A DNA stretch of 17,391 nucleotides from JBBQKP01 sp038326995 (GTDB taxonomy: Bacteria > Planctomycetota > Phycisphaerae > Tepidisphaerales > Tepidisphaeraceae): assembly GCA_038326995.1 (NCBI GenBank), contig JBBQKP010000058.1, positions 1 to 17,391 on the forward strand. The letters run 5' to 3'. Below the pieces are notes generated by a model. The model worked only from the letters and a program-made list of their open reading frames with translations, was not told where the DNA came from and did no database searches. The position numbers and the translations under genes were made by a program. Shown here in pieces: positions 15,634 to 17,391 of the stretch (the stretch's first letter is position 1; each line of letters opens with the position of its first letter).

Positions 15634-15659
15634 CGCTTTGCCGCGACCAAGGACTACTC

Positions 15660-16604
15660 ATGACACGCCCCACTCGAATTGCACCCGCCTTTACCCTCGT
15701 CGAGTTGCTCGTCGTCATCGGAATCATCGCCGTCCTTATCTCAATTTTGCTGCCCAGTCTGAACTCCGCACGCGAGCAAGGCAAGACCACCGCCTGCAAT
15801 GCCAACCTGAGGCAAATCCACAACGGTTTTGCGATGTACGGCGTCGCGAACAAGGACTGGATACCCGCGCCTTTTGCGAGCAATGATTACAAAATTCCCG
15901 GTTCGGGGTTCTCCCCCGCAGGTTCGGGCCCGGCCGACGGTTACGCGACCGGCTTCGCCTGGCCGTTCTTTATAGCCAGGTATATGGGCTACAAGGACTT
16001 GTTTCCGGGTAAGTACGACACACTGCCGGTCCAGCAGCTCGATATGTCGCGCGCGACCAGCATTTTTCAGTGCCCATCCTTCGAACGCGAGCCGCTTGCG
16101 GGCGAGATCGTCATCGACCCGCTGGTCGTCTTCAGCAACTCGCTCAGCCGATTCCAGCTCATCGGCGGGTACGGCATGAATCCGTGGCTCCCGCCCAAGA
16201 CGCCCGGCCGTTTCATCGTGCCGAGCTTTTCGGGAATCCAGGCGTTCGACGGCACGTCCATCAGCTTCGCGGAGATTTTCAAATTCAAGTTCGGCGGGGC
16301 CGCCAAGCTGTCGAAAGTGAAAAAGTCCACCGCCGTCGTGCTCGTCGCCGACAGTTCGGGCCATGCCGGCCAGCTCGGCGACACGGGCGATGCTCTCACC
16401 CCCGCCGCCGCCAATCCGCTTATCCACTACTCCACCGACTACCTCCGCCACAACCGTCGCAACGGCCTGAACTCCCTCTACGTCGACGGTCACGGCAGCT
16501 ACATGCCCAAGAAAGAAGCCCTTCCCCTCTACATCACCAACCGCATCGACCCCACCACCGGTGCCTGGCGCGGCGGGAATCAGTTCTGCTTTCAGGAAGA
16601 GTAA
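15660..16604 (+). CDS. Prepilin-like protein with H-x-DG C-terminal module
   Basis: A 314-residue protein with a short leader and prepilin motif APA|FTLVE: Glu is at +5, but the residue before the cleavage site is Ala10 instead of the usual Gly. The helix LLVVIGIIAVLISILLPSL follows, then an ectodomain with aromatic stretches (GFAWPFFIARYMGY) and a cysteine pair region (FQCPSF). Near the end, RHNRRNGLNSLYVDGHGSYM is the planctomycete H...DG module. AAGGA is 6 bases before the ATG. It is separated from flgM by a terminator and has its own candidate promoter, so it is probably a single-gene unit. The prepilin family is certain; its role is not known. Confidence 0.9.
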   Translation: MTRPTRIAPAFTLVELLVVIGIIAVLISILLPSLNSAREQGKTTACNANLRQIHNGFAMYGVANKDWIPAPFASNDYKIPGSGFSPAGSGPADGYATGFAWPFFIARYMGYKDLFPGKYDTLPVQQLDMSRATSIFQCPSFEREPLAGEIVIDPLVVFSNSLSRFQLIGGYGMNPWLPPKTPGRFIVPSFSGIQAFDGTSISFAEIFKFKFGGAAKLSKVKKSTAVVLVADSSGHAGQLGDTGDALTPAAANPLIHYSTDYLRHNRRNGLNSLYVDGHGSYMPKKEALPLYITNRIDPTTGAWRGGNQFCFQEE

Positions 16605-16857
16605 CACGCGACCGCTCACCCACCTTCCTAACATGCGCCTACCGCAGCCACGCCATTGTTCGCGCGCGTCGCCGAACCAGATTCGATTCGCCTTGATTCA
16701 CCGCCATATACCAGCATTTACCACCCCTTCGCACCTTATAACCACGCTTTGACCACTCATTGACCCCGCATTTTCACGACTCATTAGCCCCCAGCTCTGC
16801 GCCCAACCCCCGGCCGGGCTTCACCTTACGCCGCCGCCGCTTACCCCGGCCGATCCG

Positions 16858-16871
16858 AAATGTGCACATTT
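16858..16871. repeat. Perfect 14-bp palindrome
   Basis: AAATGTGCACATTT is its own reverse complement. It lies in an AT-richer pocket within GC-rich DNA and has the size of a dimeric regulator site, but no gene start is near. Confidence 0.6.
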
Positions 16872-16919
16872 GAGTTCGCCTGAGTGCTCTAGACTCATGT
16901 CAATGCCACACATTCCACT

Positions 16920-16967
16920 CGCGCACCTGCGCACTTGCGCAGTTGCGCACTTGCGTGCTTGCGCATC
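16920..16967. repeat. 8-bp tandem repeat, about 6 units
   Basis: Units of consensus TGCGCACT: CGCGCACC, TGCGCACT, TGCGCAGT, TGCGCACT, TGCGTGCT, TGCGCATC. Copies differ by one to three bases, so it is a degenerate microsatellite-like array. Confidence 0.85.
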
Positions 16968-17254
16968 GCCGTGATCGCGCAAACGCAAAGCGCCGACGAC
17001 AGTGGGCAACCACTGGCATTTCGTCGTCTGACCCCGCCGCCCCAGGAAGGAAAAGTCATAAACGAGAAACCGGCGGGAAGCGGAAAAAGAGATGTTTCCC
17101 CTTTAGTGATCCCGAAGCGCATCTTCTTCCTCGTTTCGCCGCGGACTTGTTCGCGGACGCAAGCGACGGGTGACATGAGCGGGTAAGCAATCCTGTAGGG
17201 TCCGCAAAATTCTCCGGACCATTCGCGCCGAAAAAGCATCGCGACCCCCCCGCG

Positions 17255-17391
17255 ATAGGGGTAGGAAAGGCCAGTTGATTCTGGCCTCTCCTCCCTCCGA
17301 ACCGGACGTGCAGATTTCCCGCATCCGGCTCTCCAGTCAACAGGTCTGTGTAACCACAGGCTCGAGTATCCTCGCACGGGCTTCCTTCAAC
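17255..17391 (-). mobile_element. Group II intron, 3' end (domains V and VI), partial
   Basis: Read on the minus strand, 17331-17299 is a 33-base domain V: GAGCCGGATGC, an AAA-containing tip and GCACGTCCGGTTC, with the catalytic AGC triad at 17330-17328. Domain VI follows: GGAGGAGAGGCCAG and CTGGCCTTTCC form a 12-bp stem (one G-U) with loop AATCAA. A single A at 17262 is then bulged, and GGG/CCC closes the stem. That A is 8 bases from the 3' end, exactly where the branch point belongs. The intron ends ...CCCCTAT at 17255. The 5' part, and any intron-encoded reverse transcriptase, would lie beyond the right edge. The 3' exon holds no gene I recognise. Confidence 0.92.

Larger units (their letters stand above)
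16605..17254. other. Gene-poor, repeat-rich region flanking the intron
   Basis: About 650 bp with no supported gene. It contains a 14-bp palindrome (16858-16871), an 8-bp tandem repeat (16920-16967), a bulged hairpin with a GCAA loop (16994-17026) and a 6-bp hairpin (17199-17220) close to the intron boundary. Open frames here are low-complexity and cross the repeat. Confidence 0.55.

Noticed and set aside
15741..16634. Long minus-strand ORF of 297 codons
   Set aside because: It is a GC-driven shadow of the third prepilin-like gene.
16994..17026. Bulged hairpin with GCAA loop, considered as an integron attC site
   Set aside because: It lacks the conserved attC end motifs, and no integron integrase or cassette is present.
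16895..17377. Minus-strand ORF of 160 codons
   Set aside because: It runs through intron domains V and VI and then through the 8-bp repeat, so it is not a real protein.

Overview
The window reads as GC-rich chromosomal DNA from a planctomycete, most likely of the Phycisphaerae type. The main reason is three separate proteins with a planctomycete-style prepilin N-terminus (F-[TS]-L-V-E-L-L-V-V-I-G-I-I-A, then L-L-P-[ST]-L), two of them ending in an H...DG module. The other recognisable genes are housekeeping. The taxonomic call is inference.

Layout, left to right. (1) 3-1388, plus: the C-terminal part of cobalamin-dependent methionine synthase (MetH), cut by the window edge, then a small HicB-like ORF whose tail looks frame-broken. 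(2) 1767-5781, minus: a carbohydrate block read right to left, with a GT4 glycosyltransferase, a C-methyltransferase-type SAM enzyme, a glucose-1-phosphate cytidylyltransferase-like protein and a PIG-L/LmbE deacetylase. The last three are tightly packed and probably one operon. (3) 5950-6023: tRNA-Arg(ACG), then a small charged protein of unknown function. (4) 6579-7817, minus: metK, divergent from dnaX (8156-10111, plus). dnaX has a good promoter at its start codon and an A10 run in the phase of a programmed frameshift site. (5) 10446-13059, plus: a prepilin-like protein, a membrane-anchored unknown, and queA. (6) 13060-16604, plus: about 700 bp without a gene, then a prepilin-like gene with signs of high expression and a strong terminator, then flgM with a textbook terminator, then a third prepilin-like gene. 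(7) 16605-17254: gene-poor, repeat-rich DNA. (8) 17255-17391, minus: the 3' end (domains V and VI) of a group II intron whose body and any reverse transcriptase lie beyond the right edge.

Several genes touch S-adenosylmethionine: MetH remakes methionine, MetK makes SAM, and the methyltransferase and QueA consume it. They are spread over both strands and do not form one operon, so I treat this as coincidence or loose clustering. I found no CRISPR array, prophage, or complete new defence system. The most promising points are the dnaX slippery site, the apparently leaderless dnaX promoter, the methyltransferase/cytidylyltransferase/PIG-L cassette, the cysteine-rich insert in MetH, and the structured gene-free region before the second prepilin gene.
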